DNA from: Pseudomonas bohemica
GTDB lineage: Bacteria; Pseudomonadota; Gammaproteobacteria; Pseudomonadales; Pseudomonadaceae
DNA: 44,945 nt
Assembly (NCBI RefSeq): GCF_002934685.1
Contig: NZ_NKHL01000083.1
Location: 1 to 44,945, forward strand
Direction: 5' to 3'
Both the position numbers and the translations under genes were made by a program. Under the pieces are notes generated by a model, which was given only the letters and a program-made list of their open reading frames with translations, was not told the origin of the DNA and searched no databases. Positions 1-9,522 of the stretch are shown here, piece by piece; the stretch's first letter is position 1; each line of letters opens with the position of its first letter.

Positions 1-284
1 CATACATGCACCTCTTGCTCATGTTATGCCCGAACACAAAATTTCTGACACCCTCGTGCCTGACCCACCGCATTCGCCACTGTCGCAAACTCCAGCAGCT
101 CCCACGGGATTGGCGCCACCTGCGCTGTTCAACTTGAAGCGTCATCCACAGGCTTCAGAAAAAACCTACCCCGCCCCACCAGATTCCCCACCGCATTTTC
201 AGACACCTTTCATCCCTTCCCACATACACCTGCGTTTAATCAACGTTAAAATCGCCGGCCTTATCTCACGCTCAAGGACGACAC
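1..284. other. Non-coding left edge upstream of the CPBP protease gene
   Basis: I see no convincing gene here. A long open frame runs through it in another frame of the downstream gene, but it has Pro/Arg/His-rich composition typical of a shadow frame. The stretch probably holds the promoter and leader of the gene at 285; a ribosome binding site (AAGGA, about 273-277) lies just before that start. No terminator for a gene entering from the left is evident. Confidence 0.5.
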
Positions 285-1076
285 ATGCTGGCGCAGCGCT
301 GGAGCACGCTTACGCTCCTGACCCTCGGTTACTGCATCGCGCTGGTGTACGGGCAACTGAGCATTCCGGTGGCGGTCATCGTCGGGCTGTTGATCATGGC
401 CGGGATCTGCGTCAGCCATTTCACGCACTGGGCGGTTCGCGCCTTCGGTCATGTGCTGTTCATCGCCCTGGCTGCGGGGCTGGCCAGCCATTGGCTTCCA
501 GGGTTCATCAGTGCAAGGGTCATTGCAGCAGTGCGCTTCACCCCGGAAGCCGCACCTTTTTCGATGTACATGAACCTCGACAAACCCTTGATCGGCTTCT
601 GGGTCGCCCTCGCCTGTCCATGGGTGTTCACGACCATAACCCTGCGCCGTGCATTGGTCACGACTGCCCTGACGTTGCCGATCACCATCGTGATGTGTCT
701 GACGGCAGCCGTTTCAATGAGACTGATCGGCTGGATACCGAAATGGCCCGAGCAAGGTGGTATCTGGGCGCTGAACAACCTGCTGTTGGTCACCCTCACC
801 GAGGAACTGATTTTCCGCGGCTACCTTCAAGGCGGTTTGAGCCGGTTGCTCAAGCGCGTGCCCTGTCACCAGACGCTTGCCCTGCTCGTCTCTTCGCTGC
901 TTTTCGGACTCGCGCACATCGGCGCCGGCTGGCAATGGATGGTGCTGGCAGGGATGGCCGGCGTCGGCTACGGCATCGCCTACCGTTTCAGTGGGCTACC
1001 GGGTGCCGTCATCACCCATTTCGGGCTCAATCTTGCGCATTTCAGCCTGTTCACCTACCCGATGTTCGACCGCTGA
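285..1076 (+). CDS. CPBP family intramembrane metalloprotease
   Basis: This 263-residue protein is very hydrophobic, with about seven to eight membrane segments. It carries the CPBP (CAAX protease and bacteriocin-processing, Abi) signature: EELIFRGY at residues 173-180, then FGLAHIG and HFGLNLAHF-like motifs that supply the metal-binding histidines in this family. The family contains glutamate-type intramembrane endopeptidases that process membrane-tethered peptides; bacterial members often have unknown substrates. The ATG at 285 is preceded by AAGGA at good spacing. It lies just upstream of aer on the same strand, with about 100 bp between them, so co-transcription is possible but not shown. 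The family call is firm; the substrate is unknown. Confidence 0.9.
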   Translation: MLAQRWSTLTLLTLGYCIALVYGQLSIPVAVIVGLLIMAGICVSHFTHWAVRAFGHVLFIALAAGLASHWLPGFISARVIAAVRFTPEAAPFSMYMNLDKPLIGFWVALACPWVFTTITLRRALVTTALTLPITIVMCLTAAVSMRLIGWIPKWPEQGGIWALNNLLLVTLTEELIFRGYLQGGLSRLLKRVPCHQTLALLVSSLLFGLAHIGAGWQWMVLAGMAGVGYGIAYRFSGLPGAVITHFGLNLAHFSLFTYPMFDR

Positions 1077-1180
1077 CCAATGACCTGCCGCAATGCGTCC
1101 CATGATGCAGCTCACAAAATACTTAATTTACTGGCAACCGGGCCGATAACTCGTCAAAGCCTTCCCGGATAGAACAGCTT

Positions 1181-2746
1181 ATGCGTAATAACCAGCCCAT
1201 CACCCAACGCGAACGGACCTTCCCGGCGCAGCAACGGTTGATCTCCACCACCGACGCGCGCGGTGTGATCACCTATTGCAACGACGCGTTCATCGAGATC
1301 AGTGGTTTCTCTCGCGAGGAAGTGCTCAAGGCGCCACACAACACCGTGCGCCACCCTGATGTGCCGCCTGCCGTGTTCGAACACATGTGGAGCACCCTCA
1401 AGCAAGGGCAGCCGTGGATGGGCATCGTCAAAAACCGCTGCAAGAACGGCGACCATTACTGGGTCAACGCCTACGTCACGCCGATTTTCGACAACAAACA
1501 GGTCGTAGGCTTCGAGTCGGTGCGGATCAAACCCACCGCCGAGCAGATCCGCCGCGCAGAAGCGCTCTACCAACGCCTTAACAGCGGCAAATCCGCCGTG
1601 CCGAGCCGCGACACCTGGCTGCCGGTGCTGCAGGACTGGCTGCCGTTCATTCTGGTCAGCCAGTTGAGCTTCCTGATCGGCGTATGGCTCAATTCCTACT
1701 GGGGATTCGCCCTGGCAGCAGCCTTGTCCGTACCGCTGGGCTTACTGGGCCTGGGCTGGCAGCAGCGCGGCATCAAACGGCTGCTGCGTCTGGCCGAACA
1801 GACCACCTCCGACCCGCTGATCGCGCAGATGTACACCGACAGCCGTGGTCCGCAAGCACGGCTGGAGATGTCCGTCCTCAGCCAGGATGCACGCCTGAAG
1901 ACCTGTCTGACCCGTCTGCAGGACACCGCCGAACACCTGAACTCCCAGGCGCGGCAATCCGACACGCTGGCCCAGGCCAGCTCCAACGCCCTGGATCGTC
2001 AGCGCGTGGAAACCGAACAGGTCGCCACCGCTATCAACCAGATGGCCTCCACCACCCAGGAAGTCGCCAGCCACGTTCAGCGCACCGCTGACGCCACCCA
2101 GCAGGCCAACGAACTGACCCGCCGCGGTCGCGACATCGCCAGCGAAACCCGCCAAGCCATTCAGCGCCTGTCGGCCTCGGTAGGCGAGACCGGCCTGACC
2201 GTCACCCAGCTAGCCAAGGACAGCGACGAAATCGGCGGCGTGGTCGACGTGATCAAAGGCATCGCCGACCAAACCAACCTGTTGGCCCTGAACGCCGCCA
2301 TCGAAGCCGCCCGCGCGGGTGAAATGGGTCGTGGTTTCGCGGTCGTGGCCGACGAAGTTCGCCAACTGGCTCAACGCACCACCGAATCCACCGGCCAGAT
2401 CCACTCCCTGATCGCCAAACTGCAAGCGACCGCCAACAACGCCGTGCAGACCATGAACACCGGTCGCCGTCAGGCGGAAGAAGGCGTCGAACAGGTTATG
2501 GAAGCCGACAAGGCATTGGTGGGTATCAGCGATGCGGTGGCCAACATTACCGACATGACCACCCAGATCGCCGCCGCCACCGAAGAGCAAAGCTCGGTCG
2601 CCGAAGAAGTCAGCCGCAACATCACCACCATCGCCCAACTGGCCGACCAGACTTCCGACGAAGCCCGCCGCTCCGCTAACCTGAGCGCGGAACTGACCAG
2701 CACTGCCAACAGCCAGTACTCGCTGGTGGAGCGCTTCAATCGCTGA
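1181..2746 (+). CDS. aer: Aerotaxis receptor Aer (PAS-domain methyl-accepting chemotaxis protein)
   Basis: This 521-residue chemoreceptor has an N-terminal PAS domain (about residues 20-125, with the [14 protein letters not shown] opening), two closely spaced membrane segments (about 155-200), and a cytoplasmic signalling domain. The hairpin-tip core ([19 protein letters not shown]) is essentially canonical, so it should bind CheW and CheA. There is no periplasmic ligand domain, as in Aer proteins, which read redox state through PAS-bound FAD. The length equals what I recall for P. aeruginosa Aer, and the closeness to the cbb3/anr region fits the same gene neighbourhood. The Shine-Dalgarno sequence is weak. 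I found no Anr box in the roughly 100 bp upstream. A strong terminator follows. Confidence 0.93.
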   Translation: MRNNQPITQRERTFPAQQRLISTTDARGVITYCNDAFIEISGFSREEVLKAPHNTVRHPDVPPAVFEHMWSTLKQGQPWMGIVKNRCKNGDHYWVNAYVTPIFDNKQVVGFESVRIKPTAEQIRRAEALYQRLNSGKSAVPSRDTWLPVLQDWLPFILVSQLSFLIGVWLNSYWGFALAAALSVPLGLLGLGWQQRGIKRLLRLAEQTTSDPLIAQMYTDSRGPQARLEMSVLSQDARLKTCLTRLQDTAEHLNSQARQSDTLAQASSNALDRQRVETEQVATAINQMASTTQEVASHVQRTADATQQANELTRRGRDIASETRQAIQRLSASVGETGLTVTQLAKDSDEIGGVVDVIKGIADQTNLLALNAAIEAARAGEMGRGFAVVADEVRQLAQRTTESTGQIHSLIAKLQATANNAVQTMNTGRRQAEEGVEQVMEADKALVGISDAVANITDMTTQIAAATEEQSSVAEEVSRNITTIAQLADQTSDEARRSANLSAELTSTANSQYSLVERFNR

Positions 2747-2781
2747 TAGCTTCATCTGTTAATAAAGACACGCCTCACCCC

Positions 2782-2814
2782 AAGCCCCGACAGCGAACCT
2801 GCCGGGGCTTTTTA
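2782..2814 (+). terminator. Rho-independent terminator after aer
   Basis: Stem AAGCCCCG (2782-2789) pairs with CGGGGCTT (2803-2810). An inner CAG/CTG pairing extends it, and a T-rich tail follows. It lies 36 bp after the aer stop and marks the right border of the conserved part before the accessory block. Confidence 0.9.
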
Positions 2815-3042
2815 TTGTTCGGTGAAAAAGTAGGACGTTTCCGAAGTTATCTGTTTGGTATTTTTTTGCAGATCTGAGGGGGAATACAGGGTTGACGAAG
2901 GTGCGAGATCGCTATTAGTTGAAATTCAGGTAGCGATAATTATGTAACACCATGAGGGTGTATTCGCTGATCTAAGCCATTTAATTAATCGAGCACTCAT
3001 CCCGCATAAGGATGCGCATGACTGTGCTTTATGGAGAACGTT

Positions 3043-3711
3043 ATGAATGACATGAATGTTAGAGAACCGATTCCCCTTCCACCCGCAGTTGTGCCATCGG
3101 CTTATGCCGATGGTTTGTTGAAGACTGCGGATCTGAACGCGCCCATCCCGGTAGAAGTAGAAGTGTGGCCGGCGGCTGAAACTGGGTACACCGTGCGGCT
3201 GGATTTGGATGGTGTTCCGGTGACGGCAGAGCGGGTGATCAAGGAAAGCGACAAACCTGGCGATATTCTTATACTGAATCTCAGCGAAAGCCATCTTCGA
3301 AACGAAGGGACGTATATTCTCCAGTACCGGATATATAGCCCCAATACTGAGGCCTGGGTTATGTCACCTTCAGTACCCTTGAAGGTGGATCTTACATCCC
3401 CAGGCGCGACCCTACTGGCGCCACTGATCTTTCCCAGCGCAACATTCGACGACCGCCTGACCGGCCTGCTACCTGGCTATTACGGCATGCAACCCGGCGA
3501 CACCATCCAGACTTTCTGCAACGGCTTCCCCGGCCCAACCTACACCGTACAGCCCGAAGACCTGACCATCCGCCCCATCGAAATCGTTTTCGAACGCGAA
3601 GCTCTGCAGAGCTTTGCAACCCAAACCGCAGTCATCGACTACTCGGTGACTGACCGAGCCGGCAACCAGTCGATCAAATCCGTGCCGGTGACCCTTACCG
3701 TAACTTTGTAA
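3043..3711 (+). CDS. Beta-module protein, short form (two modules), function unknown
   Basis: This protein has 222 residues when started at ATG 3043. That start is preferred over the ATG at 3031 because a GGAG lies at 3033-3036, six bases upstream of 3043. The protein is a stand-alone version of the first two modules of the large proteins at 7598 and 9523. They share an 'LNAPIPVEVEVWPAAETGYT'-type opening, 'KPGD', 'YRIYSPN', a Pro-Gly joint, 'GYYGMQPGD', and 'YSVTDRAGN' near the end. The pattern of alternating hydrophobics and Asp/Gly turns suggests Ig-like beta-sandwiches. I see no signal peptide or membrane segment. The first 115 or so codons are AT-richer than the rest. Function unknown. 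Confidence 0.8.
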   Translation: MNDMNVREPIPLPPAVVPSAYADGLLKTADLNAPIPVEVEVWPAAETGYTVRLDLDGVPVTAERVIKESDKPGDILILNLSESHLRNEGTYILQYRIYSPNTEAWVMSPSVPLKVDLTSPGATLLAPLIFPSATFDDRLTGLLPGYYGMQPGDTIQTFCNGFPGPTYTVQPEDLTIRPIEIVFEREALQSFATQTAVIDYSVTDRAGNQSIKSVPVTLTVTL

Positions 3712-4134
3712 CAGAATAATTTGAATATTCGTTCGAATATCTGAGGTGAAAGCCTCCATGCATATGCATGGAGGCTTGCTCAGAGAACGCCCAGTTCAAA
3801 TTTCAGGAATTTATTTTTTCAAAGCTTATTTCCTCAAAACCTACATTCCGTGTAGGACCGCGCCCGGCCGCTAGCACCGATCTTATCGATGGATGCGATA
3901 CATATGTATTTACACCCCCATAAAACAAAGGAAACATGCCGAAATTCACATCTCAACACTTTGTTCAAGCGCTTCAAATGACTCCGCGAAGCGCTGCAAA
4001 CCTCTGCAAGTCGCTTGATTGACAGTCGCTTTCCGCGAATCGAACATATGCAACCTAGACGCACACTTCCTACAAATCCGGTTGTCGTCGTCTGTTTTTA
4101 AACACCGCAATAACTATCTGATCAAGGAGCTTCC
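3712..4134. other. Intergenic region with two palindromes, no gene seen
   Basis: These 423 bp are AT-rich compared with neighbours. They hold a perfect inverted repeat ATATTCG-TT-CGAATAT (3725-3740), a 28-bp perfect palindrome (3750-3777), and a small hairpin CCTACA/TGTAGG (3840-3856). A TTGACA at 4019-4024 could be a -35 element for the gene at 4135, but no good -10 follows at normal spacing. No open frame here looks coding. Confidence 0.5.
3750..3777. repeat. 28-bp perfect palindrome
   Basis: The left arm AAGCCTCCATGCAT is followed directly by its exact reverse complement ATGCATGGAGGCTT, with no loop. It lies 39 bp after the stop of the gene at 3043. It could serve as a terminator hairpin, since a short T-run exists only on the minus-strand side, or as a protein-binding site. 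Confidence 0.85.
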
Positions 4135-4794
4135 ATGGAAGACGAAACGGATATCCAGCTACCCATTGACCCGCAAGATAACCAGTTGGATAACTCTGAT
4201 AAACCGGTGAAAGATCAGTTAATCAATAAAAAGGAGGAGTTTGACGAATCAACGCTTCGCAAAGCGTCAGTGCCGCATTACGAAGAGTTGCATGCACCTC
4301 AACCTCCGGGCGCTACGACGAATGAAACCGCCAGCTTCTACATCGAGCACTTGGAGGGTGCCCTGGGGTTTTCATGGGAAGTTGATCAGCAAGCCAAAAA
4401 AGCAACGCCTACGCTCCCGGCCCCTTTCCTCAGCGGCGACAAGGACGGCGTCCTAACCGAGGAACAACTCATCAGCGGCGTGTACATCAACATCCCTCGC
4501 TCGGCCAAGATCTGGTCGGGAGACCAGCTGAAGATGCGTTGGGGCAACAGCACCTTCTACACCACCGTCGGAGAAGCCAATGGTCGCTCCGGGCCGCGTA
4601 TGATCCAGTACCTCAACGCCGAGAAACTAGGCAGCTACAAGACTGGCGCGGTGGAGATTCGTTACGAAGTGGTGCGTCGTGCGCGTCTGGTCGGGGTGTC
4701 GGAAACCCTGCAGATCGTCTTGCGCAGCGACGGGAAAAACCATCCCAAAACCCTGCGCGGCCGGGCGATTCGCCGACGCAAACTGCAGGAGTAA
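4135..4794 (+). CDS. Single beta-module protein with acidic N-terminal tail, function unknown
   Basis: This 219-residue protein starts at ATG 4135 behind a strong AAGGAG. Residues 1 to about 75 are acidic, polar and probably disordered. Residues about 95-205 form one module of the family seen in the two large proteins: 'LPAPFLSGDKDGVLTEEQL', then 'GDQLKMRWG' and 'VEIRYEVVRRARLVG', matching 'ADEVQMRWVG' and 'VSYRVTREGAE' in the protein at 9523. The C-terminus is basic (GRAIRRRKLQE). There is no signal peptide. The 5' third is AT-richer than the 3' part. It converges on the autotransporter gene. I do not recognise a function. Confidence 0.78.
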   Translation: MEDETDIQLPIDPQDNQLDNSDKPVKDQLINKKEEFDESTLRKASVPHYEELHAPQPPGATTNETASFYIEHLEGALGFSWEVDQQAKKATPTLPAPFLSGDKDGVLTEEQLISGVYINIPRSAKIWSGDQLKMRWGNSTFYTTVGEANGRSGPRMIQYLNAEKLGSYKTGAVEIRYEVVRRARLVGVSETLQIVLRSDGKNHPKTLRGRAIRRRKLQE

Positions 4795-4855
4795 CTGGGT
4801 CTGGCGCGTTTGTACTCGGACAACCTGGATACAAACTCGCTGAAAACCAAACGCC

Positions 4856-4891
4856 GAAAAAAGCCCCGGCTGCGTCGTTGCAGTCGGGGCT
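4856..4891 (-). terminator. Rho-independent terminator of the autotransporter gene
   Basis: Read on the minus strand, AGCCCCG-A-CTGC pairs with GCAG-C-CGGGGCT and is followed by a run of six T. It lies 37 bp past the autotransporter stop. The stem could also slow transcription coming from the converging gene at 4135. Confidence 0.9.
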
Positions 4892-4927
4892 CATCGAACG
4901 TGAAACCATCGTTCAAATGCCTGAAGA

Positions 4928-7225
4928 TCAGAACGCCAGGCGCAGACCCACGTTGGCTCCCCATGGCTGCTCGACGTGTTCGCCCTTCATGTAATCGAAG
5001 TCGGCATGCACTTGCAGACGCTCGGACAGCGACACCGACACACCGGCGCCCAGTTCGGCCCGTGAACCGAACAGATCGTTGTCGAAACGCTGATCGTTGA
5101 CCCTGACGTTATTGCTACGGGAGAACTCATGGGCCCCCGCCACACGCATATACGGCTGCACCACACCGCCATCGGCAAGAGTGAACTGGCGCCCCAGCGT
5201 GGCCCCGACCTTGCCCAGTATCGACTGAGTCTGGCTGGTCTTGGCTCGCAGGCCGTTGTCCAGGGTGTAGCTGTCGCCACCGATCCATACGCTCGACAGC
5301 TGCGCGAACGGCGCCACGAAGTATTCGTCAGGCAGCTTGATGTGCTTGCCGAATTCCACCGAACCGCCCAGCGCCATGTTGCTGTAATCGCCCTTGGCCT
5401 TCTCGCCATCGCTCATCGCCACTTTCGAGGCGTTGTGGAACTGGTTCACCTTCAGTATGCCGTCCAGGTAATAGCCCTCCTCCGACAGCCAGGTGCCATA
5501 GGCGCCGAGGTAGTAGCTGTCGACCTTGCCGGACGTGCCACGGCCCATGTCCAGATCGGATTTGCTGTAGCCGCCCATCAAGCCCACCAGCAGCGTCCCG
5601 TCAGGGACCTGCACCGGCGCATCGGCGCCGAACGACAGCCCGCGCTGCTTCTGCTGATAATCCAGCCCGGTCTCCAGCGATGCGTTGAAACGGCTGCCAT
5701 AACTGCGCATCCAGCCACCGCCGTGCTCCTGCCCCCTGACCTCGCCCATGCGACTGCGCAAGGTGCTCAGTTCGCTGTTCCAGATTGTTGGACCGACGTT
5801 GAACAATGCCAGAACGCTCTCTGTAGAAGGACTGATGATCTTGCCGGAGCCGACGATGAACCAGTCGTTGCCTTGTTGCTCAAGCTCGTAGGAGTAGGCA
5901 CCCAGGTCGGCCCGCGCGCCACGCAAACGGAACTGAGCATCGCCGCCCTCGGTATGCACCACGCGCAGCGCATCGAACTCCGATGGCAGGGTTTCTTCAC
6001 CGGTATTGCGGATATTGAGCAAGTGCTTGCCCCAAGCCTCGCCCTCGACGTTCAGCAAGTCCCCCGCAGCATTCGCCAGGTCGATACGCATATCGAACCG
6101 TCCCCGGCCAGCGAGCTGCCCAAGGGTCAGGGTATGAAAGCCTTCTTCAGAAAATCCCACGCTGCCGCCGTCAATGGCGAGTGACTTGACCTCGTTATCG
6201 CCCTTGAGCTGCCAATGGCCACTTGAGTCGATGGTCACCGAATTGCCGTTGATGATATTACCGTCGAGACGGCCATGATTGCGCAGGACCACATTCAACG
6301 TGCTTGTGTCGTCGGCGACCATATTGCCGGATAGGGCGCTGTTGTTAACTTCGACATCGGCGGTGCTTTTCGAGAGTATATCAATCAGACGGCCATTGCC
6401 TGCAGAGAGGGAGGAACCATTTGCAATAAGAATTTTAGCGGTCGTATCAGGTTGGCGGGCACTTGCACCTCTATCAACCTTGATTGCAGCGCCAGCAACT
6501 CCAGATATGGAGGAGCTATCAACCTCCAGCAAGTTAATCTGGGGAGCGTAACCGAAAGAACCATTGATGATATAAACGCCGTTTTCTTTACCTTTAATCT
6601 TTGTGTTGGCAGACACTTTTGCGATACCGCCGGTGAGGCGCAGACCGCTGTAGTTAGATTTATCACCGCCGCCCAGACCTTGGACAACGGAATTGTTCAA
6701 CCAAAGCTCGCCCCTGGTTCCGACCGTAGCACCATGCTCACTCCCGACTACCGTGCTATTGTCAACACGCATGTGAGATACATCTAGCAAATCATTCTGC
6801 ACAAACTCCAAACTAACGCCTGTTCCATTAGTGTTTTCAACATTCGAATCCTTTATATTCGCCTCGCCATACTCTACAGAAACTCCGCCAGCAATATGGC
6901 TGCCTTGGGCACTGAAACTGGATGCGCGGACGTGCACGTCTTTGAGACTAGAGTCTGGGAGAGCATTCAATGTACCTCGGTTGCTTACATAGTAGCTAAA
7001 TGGACGATCTGCGGATGTAACGGTTTGTGCCCCCCCGCTAATTATTTTATCGTAGGTTGTATTTACATCATTCGAGCGTTGCTCTTCACCCTCAGCATCG
7101 GCTGCCCTAAACGGTGAATCACTGTCGAAAACCTCCGCCGCGCCCATCGTAGGACAAACGCCCACTGACAATGCCAGCAAGGTGCGTTTAAGCGCAAAGC
7201 CAGGCCGGAACCCATCCAATGTCAT
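4928..7225 (-). CDS. Pertactin-type autotransporter (type Va secretion), outer-membrane beta-barrel
   Basis: This 765-residue protein begins with a basic n-region and hydrophobic core (LKRTLLALSVGVCPTMGAA), a likely Sec signal cleaved near residue 30. Residues about 50-430 are a passenger of short repeated beta-strands rich in Asn, Gly and Ser (patterns such as 'VDNSTVVGSEHGATV', 'NNSALSGN'), typical of a right-handed beta-helix like pertactin. Residues about 500-765 are the translocator barrel, with 'GGWMRSYGSR' early in the barrel and a terminal phenylalanine (VGLRLAF) as BAM signal. No protease triad is obvious, so the passenger is probably an adhesin. The barrel part is GC-rich and the passenger N-terminus AT-rich. 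A GGAGAG site precedes the ATG. The target surface is unknown. Confidence 0.93.
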   Translation of the reverse strand: MTLDGFRPGFALKRTLLALSVGVCPTMGAAEVFDSDSPFRAADAEGEEQRSNDVNTTYDKIISGGAQTVTSADRPFSYYVSNRGTLNALPDSSLKDVHVRASSFSAQGSHIAGGVSVEYGEANIKDSNVENTNGTGVSLEFVQNDLLDVSHMRVDNSTVVGSEHGATVGTRGELWLNNSVVQGLGGGDKSNYSGLRLTGGIAKVSANTKIKGKENGVYIINGSFGYAPQINLLEVDSSSISGVAGAAIKVDRGASARQPDTTAKILIANGSSLSAGNGRLIDILSKSTADVEVNNSALSGNMVADDTSTLNVVLRNHGRLDGNIINGNSVTIDSSGHWQLKGDNEVKSLAIDGGSVGFSEEGFHTLTLGQLAGRGRFDMRIDLANAAGDLLNVEGEAWGKHLLNIRNTGEETLPSEFDALRVVHTEGGDAQFRLRGARADLGAYSYELEQQGNDWFIVGSGKIISPSTESVLALFNVGPTIWNSELSTLRSRMGEVRGQEHGGGWMRSYGSRFNASLETGLDYQQKQRGLSFGADAPVQVPDGTLLVGLMGGYSKSDLDMGRGTSGKVDSYYLGAYGTWLSEEGYYLDGILKVNQFHNASKVAMSDGEKAKGDYSNMALGGSVEFGKHIKLPDEYFVAPFAQLSSVWIGGDSYTLDNGLRAKTSQTQSILGKVGATLGRQFTLADGGVVQPYMRVAGAHEFSRSNNVRVNDQRFDNDLFGSRAELGAGVSVSLSERLQVHADFDYMKGEHVEQPWGANVGLRLAF

Positions 7226-7597
7226 AAAAACTCTCCGTAACTGATAAATGAAAGCGCTGAAGGCTGACGGGAAATAGCAAAAAATTCCAAAATATAAAAA
7301 AAATAAAAAGTAGGAAATTTCTCCAGCGTTTGCAATCCACGTCTGACTCTATTTTTTCGGTATGCGAGTTAAAACGGGCATTTCGCTGAAAACACTAACA
7401 GAGGTTGTTTTGATGAACCTCATAAACTTCCTACACCCAAGACAAAAAGGACTACAACTCCCCAACCATCACAGGTTGACATCAAAAAAGAATATGTATT
7501 TATTTGATTACGGACTGGCAGATAGCCGATCACCGACAAGCGACGACAGCGCGGAATGTGCGTCCTTGTAAAATATAAACTCACTCAAAGGATAATT
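7226..7597. other. Divergent intergenic region between autotransporter and large beta-module gene
   Basis: These 372 bp are strongly AT-rich (many A/T runs at 7275-7320). They should contain the divergent promoters of the autotransporter and of the gene at 7598. A short frame starting at ATG 7412 behind AGAGG would give about 53 residues, but its composition is not convincing as a gene. Confidence 0.5.
7476..7504 (+). promoter_or_regulatory. Candidate sigma-70 promoter for the beta-module genes
   Basis: A perfect TTGACA (7476-7481) is followed after 17 bases by TTTATT (7499-7504), a moderate -10. It lies about 95 bp upstream of the ATG at 7598, which would leave a leader of about 85-90 bases. 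Confidence 0.35.
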
Positions 7598-9460
7598 ATG
7601 AACACCATTAACTTCGCCCCTGAAATCATCAAGACGCGTTCGACACTCGAGCCCCTCCCCCTACCTGCACCCGATATAGCCGCAGCCTTTCACGATGACG
7701 ACACCATGGGGCTGATTCCCGCATCGGAGCTTAACGCTCCACTGACTGTGGACTTGAAGGTGTGGGATGCCGCAGAGGCGGGCTATACCTATCAGTTGTA
7801 CTGGGACGGTAATGTAAGTGGCCCAGAGAAAGTCATATCAGCAACCAACAAGCCTGGTGACCCATTAACGCTTGAAGTCCCTGTGGATGAGCTTACCGAA
7901 GGGTTTCATAGTCTGGCTTATCGCACATATAGCCCAAATGCTGACTCTTACAACTACTCGGAAGTATTCCCCGTCATCATTGACCGTACGGCACCCGGTA
8001 AACCGATCCTGGCCGCAATCCAGTTCCCGGTTGAGGTCCAGAACGGCCTGACCGCCGCAGAATTGGACGATCTGGGAGGGACGCTTGAGGTAATCGTGCC
8101 GGGCTATACCGGCATGACTAAGCACGATCTGATCAGAACCTATTGGGGCGGCGTCGAGGGTCCGACCGCAACTGTCGATGAAACGGACATGGGGCTCAAC
8201 AAGGTCATCTTCGATTTCTCAAAAGATTTCCTGAAGTCGATTACCAGTGGGGCGCATCCTGTCAAATACCAGGTAATTGACCGTGCAGGAAACGTTTCGG
8301 ATGACTCTCTTGCAGTAGACATTCTCCTGCTGCTAGAAGAGATCCCGAACAATTATCCAGCCCCGATACTTGACCCGACAATCGGTACATTAATTGACTA
8401 TACAGAAGCGAAACCTGGTGTGCGGGTGGAGATTCCGCGCTATTTGGGCGCAGCTGCGTATGATGAAATCACGCTGTTCTGGGGTACGGATTTGCCGATG
8501 CTCCCAGTGCAACTCCCACCGGGCAATGAAAACGAGGACATCGTGCTGTCGCTGCGCGTACCCTATGAAACTATCGCGGTTACACCCATGGGTACGGTCT
8601 CGATTAACTATCGTGTCATGCGTCAAAATCAACTGAACGGCTCGTCGTTACCGACTGCTGTGGATGTTCATGTCACGTTGCCAATTCCGGCCGCTATGCC
8701 GGCGCCCATCGTACAAGGTACAAGTCCGGATAATTCAAACACTGATGACAATTTTATCGACGAGGACGACTATGAACTTAACGGACGAGCAATCGTCAAG
8801 TGGAATGGCGCATACCAAGTTAGCGATGACATCCACCTACATTGGGGTGACCAAGAACGCCTGCAGTGGTATCAAATCCGAGCGACAGATATCGCGGAGT
8901 CTAAAGATCTGATTATTCCAATAGATAACAGCATCATGAAAACTCAGGGTACTGGCGCGGAAATTCCTGTTCGCTACACAGTAACTCGTTTGGGCAATCC
9001 CAATCCGGCTGTTTCACCCGTTCAAACAGTCATTGTTAGATCCAAGGAAGACTTACCGGGAGGGCTTGATGAAATAGACGGCCCTGTTTTTAGGCTTAAT
9101 CCAGCAGGTTTTATCTCAAAGAGCGTCGCTCACGACGGAACGGAAGGTAGTGTAGTTCCTTATACCAATATCGCCGTGGGGCAGAAATTATTCTTTACCT
9201 TCAAAGGTTTTGATAGAGATAACAATCTGGTCGACGCAGCTACTTTCAATGCGTCGCGAATCCTGGACGATCAAGATATCTTGAATGGCTACAGCTTTAA
9301 GGTGCCCTACAATATCTTGCGCACTATATGCCGTGGTTTTTGTGAGGCTTACATTCGGATTGAACCTGCAACAGGAAGCAATCAAAGCCCGGTCACGTCA
9401 AGAGTAACGCGCGTGCCGGTAGAGATGCGCGAGTCGAGCGAACCCGTTTGCACAATCTAA
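7598..9460 (+). CDS. Large modular beta-domain protein (five modules), function unknown
   Basis: This protein has 620 residues from ATG 7598, chosen because AAAGGA sits 9 bases upstream. It reads as five consecutive modules of about 85-130 residues (roughly 45-128, 129-248, 250-365, 367-485, 487-620). They recur with 'PxPI' entry segments, a 'Y.G....D.I...WG' strand pair and a closing 'V.Y.V....GN' strand. The first two modules are clear paralogues of the protein at 3043 and of the start of the protein at 9523. There is no signal peptide, transmembrane segment or sorting signal. Three cysteines lie in the last module (RTICRGFCEAY and VCTI at the end). The AT content is high throughout for this genome. 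It is probably in an operon with 9523. Function unknown; an adhesin-like or structural role is inference only. Confidence 0.8.
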   Translation: MNTINFAPEIIKTRSTLEPLPLPAPDIAAAFHDDDTMGLIPASELNAPLTVDLKVWDAAEAGYTYQLYWDGNVSGPEKVISATNKPGDPLTLEVPVDELTEGFHSLAYRTYSPNADSYNYSEVFPVIIDRTAPGKPILAAIQFPVEVQNGLTAAELDDLGGTLEVIVPGYTGMTKHDLIRTYWGGVEGPTATVDETDMGLNKVIFDFSKDFLKSITSGAHPVKYQVIDRAGNVSDDSLAVDILLLLEEIPNNYPAPILDPTIGTLIDYTEAKPGVRVEIPRYLGAAAYDEITLFWGTDLPMLPVQLPPGNENEDIVLSLRVPYETIAVTPMGTVSINYRVMRQNQLNGSSLPTAVDVHVTLPIPAAMPAPIVQGTSPDNSNTDDNFIDEDDYELNGRAIVKWNGAYQVSDDIHLHWGDQERLQWYQIRATDIAESKDLIIPIDNSIMKTQGTGAEIPVRYTVTRLGNPNPAVSPVQTVIVRSKEDLPGGLDEIDGPVFRLNPAGFISKSVAHDGTEGSVVPYTNIAVGQKLFFTFKGFDRDNNLVDAATFNASRILDDQDILNGYSFKVPYNILRTICRGFCEAYIRIEPATGSNQSPVTSRVTRVPVEMRESSEPVCTI

Positions 9461-9522
9461 AATAACGCCTCGGGCAGTTGCGAATCACATTGCGCTGCCT
9501 GATCAAACAAGGAAGCTATAAC

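Noticed and set aside
26..1105. 359-residue open frame at the left edge
   Set aside because: It overlaps the well-supported CPBP protease in another frame and has Pro/Arg/His-rich shadow composition.
7412..7571. Small frame of about 53 residues between autotransporter and the large beta-module gene
   Set aside because: It has an AGAGG upstream, but the region is AT-rich, the peptide shows no pattern, and it lies over the candidate promoter of the next gene.
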